Assembly (NCBI RefSeq): GCF_023922585.1
Contig: NZ_JAMFTN010000014.1
Coordinates: forward strand, 6,232-70,231
DNA length: 64,000 nucleotides
Origin: Aliidiomarina quisquiliarum
GTDB lineage: Bacteria > Pseudomonadota > Gammaproteobacteria > Enterobacterales > Alteromonadaceae
Reading direction: 5' to 3'
Numbering within the stretch: position 1 is the stretch's first letter; each line of letters begins with the position of its first letter. Both the position numbers and the translations under genes were made by a program. Shown piece after piece: positions 16,311 through 25,582 of the stretch. The notes under the pieces are model-generated. The model searched no databases and was not told the origin of the DNA. It was given only the letters and a program-made list of their open reading frames with translations.

Positions 16311-19025
16311 ATGTCAGCCAAAGATAGCTACAACACACTCAGCCAACTCGAGGTTGCAGGGGCAACGCTGAATTACTTCAGCCTTCCTAAAGCAGCAAAA
16401 ACCTTAGGCGATATTGATAAGCTACCTATTTCATTAAAAGTGCTATTAGAAAACTTACTGCGCCACGAAGACGGTATAACTGTTACCAAGGAGCAAATAC
16501 AGGCGGTTGTGGGCTGGTTGAAAACCAAATCATCGAGCCAAGAAATTGAATATCGGCCCGCTCGAGTATTAATGCAAGACTTTACCGGTGTACCGGCAGT
16601 GGTTGATTTAGCCGCCATGCGCGACGCGGTGGCTAAGGCTGGTTTACCCGCCAATAGTATTAACCCACTGTCGGCGGTTGACTTAGTAATAGACCACTCG
16701 GTGATGGTCGATAAGTTTGCTACGGAAACTGCTTTTGCAGAAAACGTAAAAATGGAAATGGAGCGTAATAAAGAGCGCTACGAGTTTTTACGTTGGGGCC
16801 AAAAAGCCTTTAATAACTTCCGTGTGGTACCACCAGGTACGGGAATTTGTCACCAAGTAAACCTAGAATACCTAGCTAAAGTGGCTTGGACCAGCGAGCA
16901 CGACGGTAAAACCTTTGTTTACCCAGACACCTTAGTTGGCACCGACTCGCATACCACCATGATTAATGGTTTAGGTGTGCTCGGTTGGGGCGTGGGCGGT
17001 ATAGAGGCAGAAGCAGCCATGCTTGGCCAGCCCATATCCATGCTAATTCCAGAAGTAGTGGGTTTTAAGCTTGAAGGTGCGCTAAAAGAAGGCGTTACCG
17101 CCACCGACTTAGTACTAACAGTAACCCAAATGCTGCGTAAGCATGGGGTGGTGGGTAAATTCGTAGAGTTTTATGGCCCTGGGCTGAAGCACTTACCACT
17201 AGCAGACCGTGCCACCATTGGTAATATGTCACCAGAATACGGTGCTACCTGTGGCTTCTTCCCGGTTGACGAAGAAACCATTACCTACTTACGTTTGTCT
17301 GGCCGTTCAGAAGAAACCATTGCTCGGGTTGAAGCCTATTATAAGGCGCAAGGCATGTGGGGCTCGGCAGAAAACGAACCTGAGTTTACTTCTACTTTAG
17401 GTTTAGACATGAGCACCGTAGAGCCTTCTTTAGCAGGCCCTACTCGGCCACAAGACCGGGTTTCAGTACCACAACTACCAGCCGCCTTTGATTTGTTTTT
17501 AAATTCACAGGGTGTTGCTTTTGGCGACGAAATGGGCGGTCCACGCCTTACGAAGGCCGATGTAAGCCCGTCGACATTAATGTGTATTGAAGGCACCGAT
17601 CACGAGCTTTCGCATGGCGACGTGGTGATTGCGGCAATTACTTCATGTACCAACACCTCGAACCCCAGTGTTATGTTAGCTGCGGGCTTAGTGGCTAAAA
17701 AGGCGGTTGAACTTGGTTTACAACGTAAACCTTGGGTGAAATCGTCGTTGGCGCCAGGCTCGAAGGTAGTTACCGATTACTTGAAAGCAGCAGGCCTTGA
17801 CAGCTATTTAGACCAGCTTGGCTTTGACCTGGTAGGTTACGGCTGTACCACTTGTATTGGCAACTCGGGGCCGCTTATCGACGAAGTTGCCCATGCGGTT
17901 GATAAAGGTAATTTAGTGGTGTCGTCGGTACTTTCTGGGAACCGTAACTTTGAAGGTCGTATTCACCCGCAAGTGAAAGCGAACTGGTTAGCGTCGCCAC
18001 CTTTAGTGGTTGCTTACGCGCTAGCGGGAACGACCCGTATGGACATAAGTACTGCAGCGCTAGGGAACGATAAAAACGGCAACCCAGTGTACTTAAAAGA
18101 CATTTGGCCAAGCAACGCCGAAATTAGCGAAGCCGTTAAAAGTGTTACCAGCGATATGTTTAAAACCCAATATAGTGCCGTTTTTGATGGCGATGAACAC
18201 TGGCAAGCACTGGAAATACCCGACAGTGAAACCTATGAGTGGCGTGCTGATTCTACTTATGTGGCCAATCCGCCATTTTTTGAAGACATCGATAAACCTG
18301 CACCGGCGCCAGCAGATATTAAAGGCGCCCGGGTGCTAGCAATACTTGGCGACACTATTACTACCGACCATATTTCACCTGCGGGAGCAATACAAAGCGA
18401 TTCGCCAGCCGGCAAGTACTTAAAAGAAAACGGTGTGGCGGTAAAAGACTTCAACTCCTATGGCTCACGCCGTGGTAACCATGAAGTAATGATGCGCGGT
18501 ACCTTTGCTAACATTCGAATTAAAAACCTAATGTTGCCAGGTACAGAAGGGGGTATTACCCAATACCTACCTGACGGTGAACAAATGTCTATTTACGATG
18601 CTGCCATGCGTTACCAAGCTGAAGGTACACCGCTTGTGGTGCTGGCCGGTAAAGAATATGGTACCGGTTCAAGCCGCGACTGGGCCGCAAAAGGTGCACG
18701 CTTATTAGGTATTAAAGCCGTAATTGCCGAAAGCTACGAGCGTATTCACCGTTCAAACTTGGTTGGTATGGGGGTGTTGCCGTTGCAGTTTAAAGCAGGT
18801 GAGTCGGCCCAAAACATTGGTTTAACCGGTGAAGAAACCATTGATATTGTGGGCCTAAGCGCCGACATTCAAGTGGGGCAAACTTTGCAAGCTGTGGGCA
18901 CTAAGCCTGATGGCAGCACCGTGAAGTTCGAGGTTATTTGTCGTATTGATACGGCCAATGAAATTGCATACTTCCTTAGCGGTGGCATATTGCACCATGT
19001 GTTACGTCAGTTAGTAGAGGCGTAA
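16311..19025 (+). CDS. acnA: Aconitate hydratase A
   Basis: A 904-residue TCA-cycle enzyme converting citrate to isocitrate through a [4Fe-4S] cluster. Cluster ligands are visible as Cys in [13 protein letters not shown] and the pair in [12 protein letters not shown]. Other AcnA/IRP-type motifs: [26 protein letters not shown], and the C-terminal swivel domain with [29 protein letters not shown] and [12 protein letters not shown]. Length is typical for AcnA, longer than AcnB-unlike types. GGAG precedes the ATG. A long hairpin follows the stop. Confidence 0.98.
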   Translation: MSAKDSYNTLSQLEVAGATLNYFSLPKAAKTLGDIDKLPISLKVLLENLLRHEDGITVTKEQIQAVVGWLKTKSSSQEIEYRPARVLMQDFTGVPAVVDLAAMRDAVAKAGLPANSINPLSAVDLVIDHSVMVDKFATETAFAENVKMEMERNKERYEFLRWGQKAFNNFRVVPPGTGICHQVNLEYLAKVAWTSEHDGKTFVYPDTLVGTDSHTTMINGLGVLGWGVGGIEAEAAMLGQPISMLIPEVVGFKLEGALKEGVTATDLVLTVTQMLRKHGVVGKFVEFYGPGLKHLPLADRATIGNMSPEYGATCGFFPVDEETITYLRLSGRSEETIARVEAYYKAQGMWGSAENEPEFTSTLGLDMSTVEPSLAGPTRPQDRVSVPQLPAAFDLFLNSQGVAFGDEMGGPRLTKADVSPSTLMCIEGTDHELSHGDVVIAAITSCTNTSNPSVMLAAGLVAKKAVELGLQRKPWVKSSLAPGSKVVTDYLKAAGLDSYLDQLGFDLVGYGCTTCIGNSGPLIDEVAHAVDKGNLVVSSVLSGNRNFEGRIHPQVKANWLASPPLVVAYALAGTTRMDISTAALGNDKNGNPVYLKDIWPSNAEISEAVKSVTSDMFKTQYSAVFDGDEHWQALEIPDSETYEWRADSTYVANPPFFEDIDKPAPAPADIKGARVLAILGDTITTDHISPAGAIQSDSPAGKYLKENGVAVKDFNSYGSRRGNHEVMMRGTFANIRIKNLMLPGTEGGITQYLPDGEQMSIYDAAMRYQAEGTPLVVLAGKEYGTGSSRDWAAKGARLLGIKAVIAESYERIHRSNLVGMGVLPLQFKAGESAQNIGLTGEETIDIVGLSADIQVGQTLQAVGTKPDGSTVKFEVICRIDTANEIAYFLSGGILHHVLRQLVEA

Positions 19026-19064
19026 AGCCGCTAAAATAGTACATTCTAGAACCAGCAAAGAAGC

Positions 19065-19105
19065 ACGCCCCAGCTGCCAAATAAGTAAAACGGCAGCTGG
19101 GGCGT
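19065..19105 (+). terminator. Hairpin after acnA
   Basis: Arms of 14 bases, ACGCCCCAGCTGCC (19065-19078) and GGCAGCTGGGGCGT (19092-19105), pair perfectly around a 13-base loop. The following ATTTG is a weak U-run, so it may act as a stem-loop protecting the acnA message end rather than as a strong terminator. It separates acnA from the symporter operon. Confidence 0.65.
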
Positions 19106-19202
19106 ATTTGCAAATGAAAAGCTCAGTTGTTACGGTGTTCGTTTAGTTACTCCCCAGCGCGTTACTAATAAAATTTAGTAGGTGCTTGGCAAGAGGACTC
19201 GT

Positions 19203-19661
19203 ATGAGTAAAGCAAGGTTATGGAAAGTGCTGCTTGTGAGCAGCGTACTATTTGTCTTTATTGCTTCGGCCGCAAGCCAAGAATTGCAGCTGAAGGGACC
19301 TCCAGAGCCAGTAACAGCAGGCTTTTTTCAACTCAGCTTTACTGGGGCTGAAAACCCTAGAAAAGTAATTATTCAACGTTCGGTTACTGCCGACTTCACC
19401 GACATTACCTCGCATTATTCCCCCATGGGGCACTTCAATAAGCTTGCTTTAAGCGGCTTTTCTTCGGGCGAATATTATTTTCGCGCACAAGAACAAGGCC
19501 ACACCAGTAATATTGTGGTGGTTAGTGTTCAACATCATTCCTTACTTCAAGCATTCATATTGTTTTTTATTGGTGCCGCCATGTTCGTGTTATTGGTAGC
19601 TACCCTGGTGCGCTATCAGCTTGCAAAACATGCCAGCAACATAAGGAGGTTGCATGCCTAA
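19203..19661 (+). CDS. FN3-like membrane-anchored protein, first gene of the symporter operon
   Basis: A 152-residue protein from the ATG at 19203, chosen over a GTG at 19182 because AAGAGGA lies five bases before it. Residues 5-30 form a signal sequence (hydrophobic, ending ASAAS). Residues 35-115 look like one fibronectin type III domain (PEPVTAGFFQLSFTG, FSSGEYYFRAQEQ). A single transmembrane helix follows near the C-terminus (FILFFIGAAMFVLLVATLV), leaving a short basic cytoplasmic tail. The domain would face the periplasm. Its 3' end overlaps the symporter start by eight bases, so the two are translationally coupled; an accessory subunit role is inferred. Confidence 0.8.
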   Translation: MSKARLWKVLLVSSVLFVFIASAASQELQLKGPPEPVTAGFFQLSFTGAENPRKVIIQRSVTADFTDITSHYSPMGHFNKLALSGFSSGEYYFRAQEQGHTSNIVVVSVQHHSLLQAFILFFIGAAMFVLLVATLVRYQLAKHASNIRRLHA

Positions 19662-21096
19662 TAGTTTAGAGCCTGGCGGTTTTGCTCTTAATAGCACGAT
19701 AGGCCTTAGTATTGTGGTGGTGTTTGGTATTGTTTGGATTGTGTTTGGTTGGTTTATAGGCCGTTCAAATAAAACCCACGAAGACTTTGCTCTAGCAGGC
19801 CGAAATGTAGGCTTTGCCTTTGCCACAGCCACAGCTATGGCTACCTGGGTAACCAGCAACACCACCTTAGTGGCACCGGAACTAACCTATCAGTTTGGTA
19901 TTTGGGGCATGGTAGGCTATTCCTTTGCTGCCCTAGGGTTAATTCTATTTGCACCACTTTCCTCACGTATTCGCGAATTATTACCGCAAGGCTACACCAG
20001 TGGTGACTTTATTCGGTTGCGTTACGGCCATTGGGCCTGGCGTATATTTATTTTCATTTCTTTGGTGTATGCCATGGGCTGGCTGATTAGTTTAGGTATG
20101 GCGGGCGGTATTTTGCTGCAGGCGCTAAGTGGGCTTGATTACCATATAGGCATGACTGCCATTTTATTTATTTGCGTTACCTACACATTATTTGGTGGCT
20201 TAAAAGCAGTTATAGCCACCGACTTTATTCAGGCCATTATTATAATTATAGGTATTGTTCTAGTGGCCTTTTTGCTGTTATCAAATAGCGGCCTTGAGCC
20301 AATCCATAGCCACGTTAGTGTGGAGCATCCGCAGTTACTCAGCTTGCTATTTCCTGCCGCTATTATGTTTCTTTTCAACAATGTTTTTTTTGGTTTAGGT
20401 GAAATATTTCATTCCAATGTATGGTGGTCGAGGGCGTTAGCGTTTCGTAAAAAAGTAGCATTTAAAGCCTTTTTATTGGGCGGTATTTTATGGCTGCCTA
20501 TTCCTATTGTGGCGGGCTTTGTAGCTTTAGCTGCACCGCAACTAGGCATTTTCCCACCTAGCCCTGATATGGTTGGCCCTAGTGTTGCCGCTCATGTGCT
20601 GGGTACCTTTGGTGCGGTGGTTGTGTTTGTAGTGGTTTTTTCAGCATTGGCGTCGAGCTTAGACTCATTGCTGGCGGCCACGTCAGACTTCGTTACGCGA
20701 GACTTATATCAAAAGCATTTACGGCCAACAGCTAGTGATACAACGTTACTGAAAGTAAATCGGCGCTCAATTATTGGGCTAGGACTTGTAACTTGGTTGT
20801 TTTGCTTGCCCCAAATAGCCACTTTAGGTGCTTTGCTTAACTTTACAGGAGCTTTTGTAGCAAGCACTATTTGGCCCATTGTAGTGGGGCTGTATAACCC
20901 TCGGCTAGCAGGTAAATGGGCCGCCTGGGCCATGGCATTAGGCACTATTGTTGGCCTAACATTTTATTTTGTGGTTGGTTTTTATGTGGCAGCGCTTAGC
21001 TCGTGCGCCGTGTCGGGCTTAATTACCTGGCTAGGCCTAAAGCAGAGTAAAACGCATTTTAATTGGAGTGCGTTAAATGAAGAGGAAAGCCTATGA
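19654..21096 (+). CDS. Na+:solute symporter (SSS family)
   Basis: A 480-residue inner-membrane protein with about 12-13 hydrophobic segments. SSS hallmarks: FALAGRNVGFAFATATAMATW near the start of the fold, the GYTSGDFIRLRYG loop, YTLFGGLKAVIATDFIQ and SALASSLDSLLAATSDFVTRDLY (the Na2-site serines in helix 8 region). It lies within the urea/polyamine/proline-like part of the family rather than being a clear PutP; the substrate is unknown. AGGAGG precedes the ATG inside the upstream gene. The stop TGA at 21094-21096 overlaps the ATG of the 39-residue gene (ATGA), and two metabolic enzymes follow in the same operon, suggesting that their substrate is what is imported. Confidence 0.92.
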   Translation: MPNSLEPGGFALNSTIGLSIVVVFGIVWIVFGWFIGRSNKTHEDFALAGRNVGFAFATATAMATWVTSNTTLVAPELTYQFGIWGMVGYSFAALGLILFAPLSSRIRELLPQGYTSGDFIRLRYGHWAWRIFIFISLVYAMGWLISLGMAGGILLQALSGLDYHIGMTAILFICVTYTLFGGLKAVIATDFIQAIIIIIGIVLVAFLLLSNSGLEPIHSHVSVEHPQLLSLLFPAAIMFLFNNVFFGLGEIFHSNVWWSRALAFRKKVAFKAFLLGGILWLPIPIVAGFVALAAPQLGIFPPSPDMVGPSVAAHVLGTFGAVVVFVVVFSALASSLDSLLAATSDFVTRDLYQKHLRPTASDTTLLKVNRRSIIGLGLVTWLFCLPQIATLGALLNFTGAFVASTIWPIVVGLYNPRLAGKWAAWAMALGTIVGLTFYFVVGFYVAALSSCAVSGLITWLGLKQSKTHFNWSALNEEESL

Positions 21097-21212
21097 TTTC
21101 CTTAACCGGTTTAACCGGACTTGTAGCGATAGCACTTATATTAACAGCGCTAGCACCGCTTATTTTACTGGTGTTATTTTTTATTGATTTGAAAGCAAAA
21201 GAGATTTGGTAA
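21093..21212 (+). CDS. 39-residue membrane miniprotein, probable symporter accessory subunit
   Basis: Too short for usual gene finding but well supported: the ATG at 21093 overlaps the symporter stop (ATGA), with AGAGGAAAG as ribosome site, and the TAA ends at 21212, only four bases before the next gene. The product begins MISLTGLTGLVAIALIL, forms one long transmembrane helix and ends in a charged tail IDLKAKEIW. Small proteins encoded next to SSS symporters are known as accessory subunits, so the likely role is assembly or stability of the transporter. Function otherwise unproven. Confidence 0.8.
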   Translation: MISLTGLTGLVAIALILTALAPLILLVLFFIDLKAKEIW

Positions 21213-21216
21213 TTCT

Positions 21217-22287
21217 ATGACCGTAAGTGATGCGTCTTTTAATCGTGAACGACCTGATGTGTACGGCGACGCCCACCCCAAGGCGTTGCTTCGAGCTATT
21301 CAGGAGGACGGCGATTATTTGTTAAAACTGTCGAACGAACACATTGTGTCGTCTGATCAGCTGTGTAAAAACACCCTGAAGCAACTGTTTCGATTAGCGG
21401 CAAAATATGAAAGTAACCCCACCAGGTTTAGTACACCGTTGCAGGGTAAAATTCTTATTAGTGCATTTTACGAGCCCAGTACCCGCACCCGACTCAGCTT
21501 TGAAAGTGCCTGGCACCGTTTAGGTGGCGACATTATGTCGATCACCGATAGGGCCACTACCGGTATTGCTAAAGGTGAGTGCCTCGACGATGTGGCGGAA
21601 ATGTTTAATAACTACGGCGACTGCGTGGTGTTACGCGACAACAAAGAAGACTCGATTAATATTATGATGGACACCCTGCGTATTCCTATCATTAACGCCG
21701 GTAACGGTAGCGACGAACACCCTACCCAGGCCATGTCTGATTTGTATGCCATTTTCAAATGGCGGCCCGACTTGCTTGAAGGCAAGCCAACTGAAGACCA
21801 GCGTATAACCATGGGAATAGTAGGCAGGCCAGCCAAAATGCGCACGGTGCGTAGTTTATTAAAAGCCCTTGCGGTGTTTTCCGACTGTTTTAAAGAAATA
21901 GTTATTATTCATGACACCAGTTCAGACGACGCATTATTTAGCGAAGGGCAGCGAGAAGAGCTTGAAGCACAAGGTTTAAAGCTAACCTTTAGTGGCAACT
22001 TAGACCAAGAGCTGCCACGGCTTGATGTTACTTACATTAATGCAATTGCCTGGGAAGGTGACGGTTTTGAAACCTATGGCTCTAAGTTCAACCTGAATGC
22101 GAGTTCACCGCTTAAAGAAGACGGAATAATTTTACACCCCTTAGCGCGTGGTGATGAATTAGATAAAGATCTCGACGGTACGCCGCATAATTGGTATTTC
22201 AGCCAAGCACGTGGTGCCGTATTTTTACGAATGGCGTTACTAACCTGTATGGTTCAGCGCGCCGGTCGTGTTATTGATGTTGTATAA
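21217..22287 (+). CDS. Aspartate-carbamoyltransferase-like enzyme with altered substrate site
   Basis: A 356-residue member of the ATCase/OTCase family, about 45 residues longer at the N-terminus than E. coli PyrB. The carbamoyl-phosphate site is intact: STRTR (88-92 region), Lys119, Arg140, and HPTQ (168-171), preceded by NAGNGSDE as in ATCases. Arg209 (equivalent of PyrB Arg167, alpha-carboxylate) is kept. The PyrB loop TRVQ that supplies Arg229 and Gln231 for the aspartate side chain reads NAIA here (274-277), and HPLPR is HPLAR (307-311). It therefore most likely carbamoylates an amino compound other than aspartate. It lies four bases after the miniprotein gene and 17 before asnB, with a ribosome site (AAAGAGA) inside the upstream gene. 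No pyrI-like regulatory gene is present. Confidence 0.85.
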   Translation: MTVSDASFNRERPDVYGDAHPKALLRAIQEDGDYLLKLSNEHIVSSDQLCKNTLKQLFRLAAKYESNPTRFSTPLQGKILISAFYEPSTRTRLSFESAWHRLGGDIMSITDRATTGIAKGECLDDVAEMFNNYGDCVVLRDNKEDSINIMMDTLRIPIINAGNGSDEHPTQAMSDLYAIFKWRPDLLEGKPTEDQRITMGIVGRPAKMRTVRSLLKALAVFSDCFKEIVIIHDTSSDDALFSEGQREELEAQGLKLTFSGNLDQELPRLDVTYINAIAWEGDGFETYGSKFNLNASSPLKEDGIILHPLARGDELDKDLDGTPHNWYFSQARGAVFLRMALLTCMVQRAGRVIDVV

Positions 22288-22304
22288 AAGGAGTCTCATT
22301 AGTT

Positions 22305-24332
22305 ATGTGCGGAATTGCCGGTGTATTTTATGTAAACCCGAACAACATGAGCGACTCGCAACAACAGGTGTCTCAAACTTTAGTAAATATGGCTGCTATT
22401 ATGCAACACCGTGGGCCCGACGGTTTTGGTTATCAGGTAATGCCTGAAGCTGGTGTGGGCTTTGGCCATGCGCGGTTATCCACCATTGACTTAAATGAAA
22501 CCCGTGGGCGCCAACCCTTTGTGTCGGCCGACAATAACTTAATGTTGGCCCATAATGGCGAGTTTTATGACTTCAACCGAATTCGAGCAGACTTAACCGC
22601 GCAGGGGGCTCGCTTTGCCACTAAAACAGATTCCGAGTTGGTACTGGCGTTATACCCACACTTAGGTTTAATGAACATGCTGCCTGAATTAAGGGGCGAG
22701 TTTGCTTGTTCTATTTACGATAAAACCGCCGACACACTACATTTGGTGCGTGATCGTTTTGGGGTAAAACCACTGTATTACACTGAAACCGATAAGGGTG
22801 TGGTGTTTGGTTCGGAACTAAAAGTGTTGTTTGCTCACCCAGAGGTTAAGCGAGAGTTTAGCTCGGCAGGAATTTACCATCAGCTTATTCAAGTAATGGT
22901 GCCGGGTACCACTGCCTTTGTAGGTATTAAACAAGTACCGCCAGGGCATGTGGTTAGTGTGTCTAGAATAAATGGTAAGTTAGAAGTTAGCCAAACGAAA
23001 TACTGGGACGTGAACTTTCCTCTGGCCCATGAGCATGATCAAAACCCGAATGAAGAAACCTACATTCGCGAGGTGCGGGCGCAGTTGCTTGAAGCTGTAC
23101 AGCTGCGGTTGAACGCCGATGTGCCTGTAGGTTGCTACCTTTCCGGTGGTATCGACTCTTGCTCTATTTTGGGCTTAGCTGCTGCTATTAGCCAGCAGCC
23201 TATCAAAGCCTTTACAATTGGCTTTGATTCGACAGATTATGACGAAACACCTATAGCAGAAGAAATGGCTGCAGCTACGAATGCAGATCACCATATTATG
23301 ACCTTAAATGGTGATGATCTTTATGATCACTTTGAACAAACACTATGGCATACGGAGCGCACCTTTTATAACACACTGGGTGTAGCAAAATACCTAATGA
23401 GTAAACAGGTTAACGCAGCAGGCTATAAAATAGTGCTAACGGGCGAAGGCTCAGATGAACTTTACGGTGGCTACCCAGCCTTTCGTAAAGACATGTTCTT
23501 ACATGGCCTAGACCATTTACCGCCGGAAGAGCGGGCAGACTGGCAAGCGTTGTTAGAACAGAGTAATAAACTAGTAAAAGGCGCTATGCTGGCGCGCGAA
23601 GAGTTTGTGAGTGACGCTTTCGTGGAAAAAATGGGTTTTACACCAAGCTGTGTGCAGCCTTGGCTGTCTTGCGCTACCTATGCCGATAAATTATTAGCAG
23701 CGCCACACCGTGAAGCGCTTGGTCAGTATGATGCCGGAGCTGCCATTGCAGCCACTCTCGACCAAACCATGCTTACTGATCGTCATCCGCTCGATAAAGC
23801 CCAATATGTTTGGATAAAAACTATGTTAGAAGGGCAAATACTTACCTGGGGTGGTGATCGGGTTGATATGGCACATTCAATGGAAGCACGGCCTGCGTTT
23901 CTCGACCATCACTTAGCGGAACACGCATTTACCATTCCGCCGCACTTACGTATTAAAGGCAATAAAGAAAAGTGGGTGTTACGAGAAGCAATGAAAGGGC
24001 TGCTGCCAGAAACTCTGTATAAGCGAGAGAAGTTTGCATTTATGGCACCACCAGCTCATACAGACACGAAGAAATGGCAAGCAATGATGGTACTCGCCGA
24101 GCGTCATTTAAGTAAAGAAGCTGTTGAGCGGGCTGGTTTGCTTGATTATTACGAAGTGGAAAAGTTGTTTGCTATGCATGACGACCCAGCCATTACTGCT
24201 GAAGTGCAGGTGCAGCTTGATGCGGTGGTGAACCATATGCTCGGAGTACAAATTCTACATCAGTTCTTTGTGCAAACCGATGTGCCAGCCGACGCTGCGA
24301 AACGTGCTGCTACTTTGGGCTGGGTTGCTTAA
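22305..24332 (+). CDS. asnB: Asparagine synthase (glutamine-hydrolysing) family protein
   Basis: A 675-residue class II amidotransferase. Cys2 directly after Met (MCGIAG) is the glutaminase nucleophile; RHGPDG-type segment HRGPDGFG and NGEFYDF follow. The synthetase half carries the PPi loop LSGGIDS (about residue 280), TGEGSDELYGGYP, and DRVDMAHSMEARPAFLDH. All catalytic residues of AsnB enzymes appear present. It is about 120 residues longer than E. coli AsnB, as in the large group of AsnB-like enzymes that includes amidating enzymes of secondary metabolism. AAGGAG precedes the ATG. Position at the end of the symporter/carbamoyltransferase operon raises the possibility that the substrate is not aspartate. 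Its stop lies one base from the convergent csiV stop. Confidence 0.9.
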   Translation: MCGIAGVFYVNPNNMSDSQQQVSQTLVNMAAIMQHRGPDGFGYQVMPEAGVGFGHARLSTIDLNETRGRQPFVSADNNLMLAHNGEFYDFNRIRADLTAQGARFATKTDSELVLALYPHLGLMNMLPELRGEFACSIYDKTADTLHLVRDRFGVKPLYYTETDKGVVFGSELKVLFAHPEVKREFSSAGIYHQLIQVMVPGTTAFVGIKQVPPGHVVSVSRINGKLEVSQTKYWDVNFPLAHEHDQNPNEETYIREVRAQLLEAVQLRLNADVPVGCYLSGGIDSCSILGLAAAISQQPIKAFTIGFDSTDYDETPIAEEMAAATNADHHIMTLNGDDLYDHFEQTLWHTERTFYNTLGVAKYLMSKQVNAAGYKIVLTGEGSDELYGGYPAFRKDMFLHGLDHLPPEERADWQALLEQSNKLVKGAMLAREEFVSDAFVEKMGFTPSCVQPWLSCATYADKLLAAPHREALGQYDAGAAIAATLDQTMLTDRHPLDKAQYVWIKTMLEGQILTWGGDRVDMAHSMEARPAFLDHHLAEHAFTIPPHLRIKGNKEKWVLREAMKGLLPETLYKREKFAFMAPPAHTDTKKWQAMMVLAERHLSKEAVERAGLLDYYEVEKLFAMHDDPAITAEVQVQLDAVVNHMLGVQILHQFFVQTDVPADAAKRAATLGWVA

Positions 24333-24333
24333 G

Positions 24334-25527
24334 CTAGCGGCGCTGTGACAATTCGGTACGACGAACTTCTACCAGAACACCGAATTTAGGATGATCGAAG
24401 TAGTGTCTTTCATGGCTAATTACGCGGCGTAATTGTTTTAAGTGATAGGCCCGTAAGAAAGGCACTTCTTCCACTTCACCTTGTAGCCAGGTGTCGGCTT
24501 GGTCTTCAACACTTGAAAGTTGTTGCGAAATACTTTCAGGTTCGCGTAGGTTAAATTCCGTATCAATGTGTAAATAATTACCCACTAAGTAGACGCGTAG
24601 TAGGCCGTCGAGCTCCCAAACATTTTTTGGTAACCCGCGTGGTGGGTTGCTTGGTGCTTTCGTTAATAACTGCTCGCCTTCAGCGGGCCGCACAAAGCGA
24701 AATTTACCTTGCTCAATTGCATTTAGTAGCTCTTTTAAACGACTCAGCTGCTGCTGGCTAGGGTTTTTGTCGATCAAAAGCATAGGCGTTGGATGTGCGT
24801 CGTCGTAACTTTCGTGTTCAGGTTGCGTGGCAAAACCAAAGTAGTCGAATTCACTAGTGAAGTTATGACCACCAAACAAACGTAAATATTGGCTAGCATT
24901 ACGATTAAATACCGGCTGACGCCAACTAGTGTGCAGCATAGTTCGAGCAAGACCACGCCGTTCTAATTGGTTTTTTAATTGATTAAAAGTAAGGCTTTCT
25001 TGGGTAAGTAAAAAGGGTGCAGTTTGTTCATGTATGTCGCCGCCAGCCCCAAGAATAACCTTTGGTGTTTGCTGCCAAATTTCCATGCCAGGAGCGGGTG
25101 GCGTAGGAGAATAAAGTCGATCAGTAATAATGGCATGCTCGTGATAACGGCAAAAAACATCCTGTGGAGCTAAACTAGGTAAGGGCGCAAACATTGGTTT
25201 AGTTTGATTAAGTTGGTATTCACCAACGCCATCAGGTAAGTCGCGCACCCAAGAGCACAATGGTAAGGCAGCAATAATACCACGAAGTTTATTTGGGCTT
25301 AACTGAGGAGTAATTAAGTCGAGAGCACCTTGGACAGAAATAGGCGTAATAGCATTAGGAAAAAGCTCTTCGTCGGTGTCGGGAGCACTTAAATGCCGAA
25401 ACACCAATACCTCTACTTCAAACCAACGGTAGTCGCTGCTGTTTGCATTGGCGGTGGGTGTTAGTGCTACAAAGGCACTTACGGCTACGGCGAAGGCTAG
25501 GCCAACAAGGTTTGCCCCGTGATACAT
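24334..25527 (-). CDS. csiV: CsiV family protein
   Basis: A 397-residue exported protein. The ATG at 25527 is preferred (GGGA about nine bases upstream) and begins a signal peptide ending TANA; a more upstream ATG at 25542 is possible. The opening of the mature part WFEVEVLVFRH and the C-terminal VWELDGLLRVYLVGNYLHIDTEFNL are CsiV-family features (PF10972). CsiV of Shewanella and Vibrio is a peptidoglycan-binding protein needed for the lipoprotein activator LpoA to stimulate PBP1a when D-amino acids are present. Location directly downstream of mfd on the same strand is the conserved arrangement. Confidence 0.88.
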   Translation of the reverse strand: MYHGANLVGLAFAVAVSAFVALTPTANANSSDYRWFEVEVLVFRHLSAPDTDEELFPNAITPISVQGALDLITPQLSPNKLRGIIAALPLCSWVRDLPDGVGEYQLNQTKPMFAPLPSLAPQDVFCRYHEHAIITDRLYSPTPPAPGMEIWQQTPKVILGAGGDIHEQTAPFLLTQESLTFNQLKNQLERRGLARTMLHTSWRQPVFNRNASQYLRLFGGHNFTSEFDYFGFATQPEHESYDDAHPTPMLLIDKNPSQQQLSRLKELLNAIEQGKFRFVRPAEGEQLLTKAPSNPPRGLPKNVWELDGLLRVYLVGNYLHIDTEFNLREPESISQQLSSVEDQADTWLQGEVEEVPFLRAYHLKQLRRVISHERHYFDHPKFGVLVEVRRTELSQRR

Positions 25528-25582
25528 ACGAAAATTTCCCATCAATATTTTTGTCGCCTATTGGTTCTTAATTTAGCCATGG

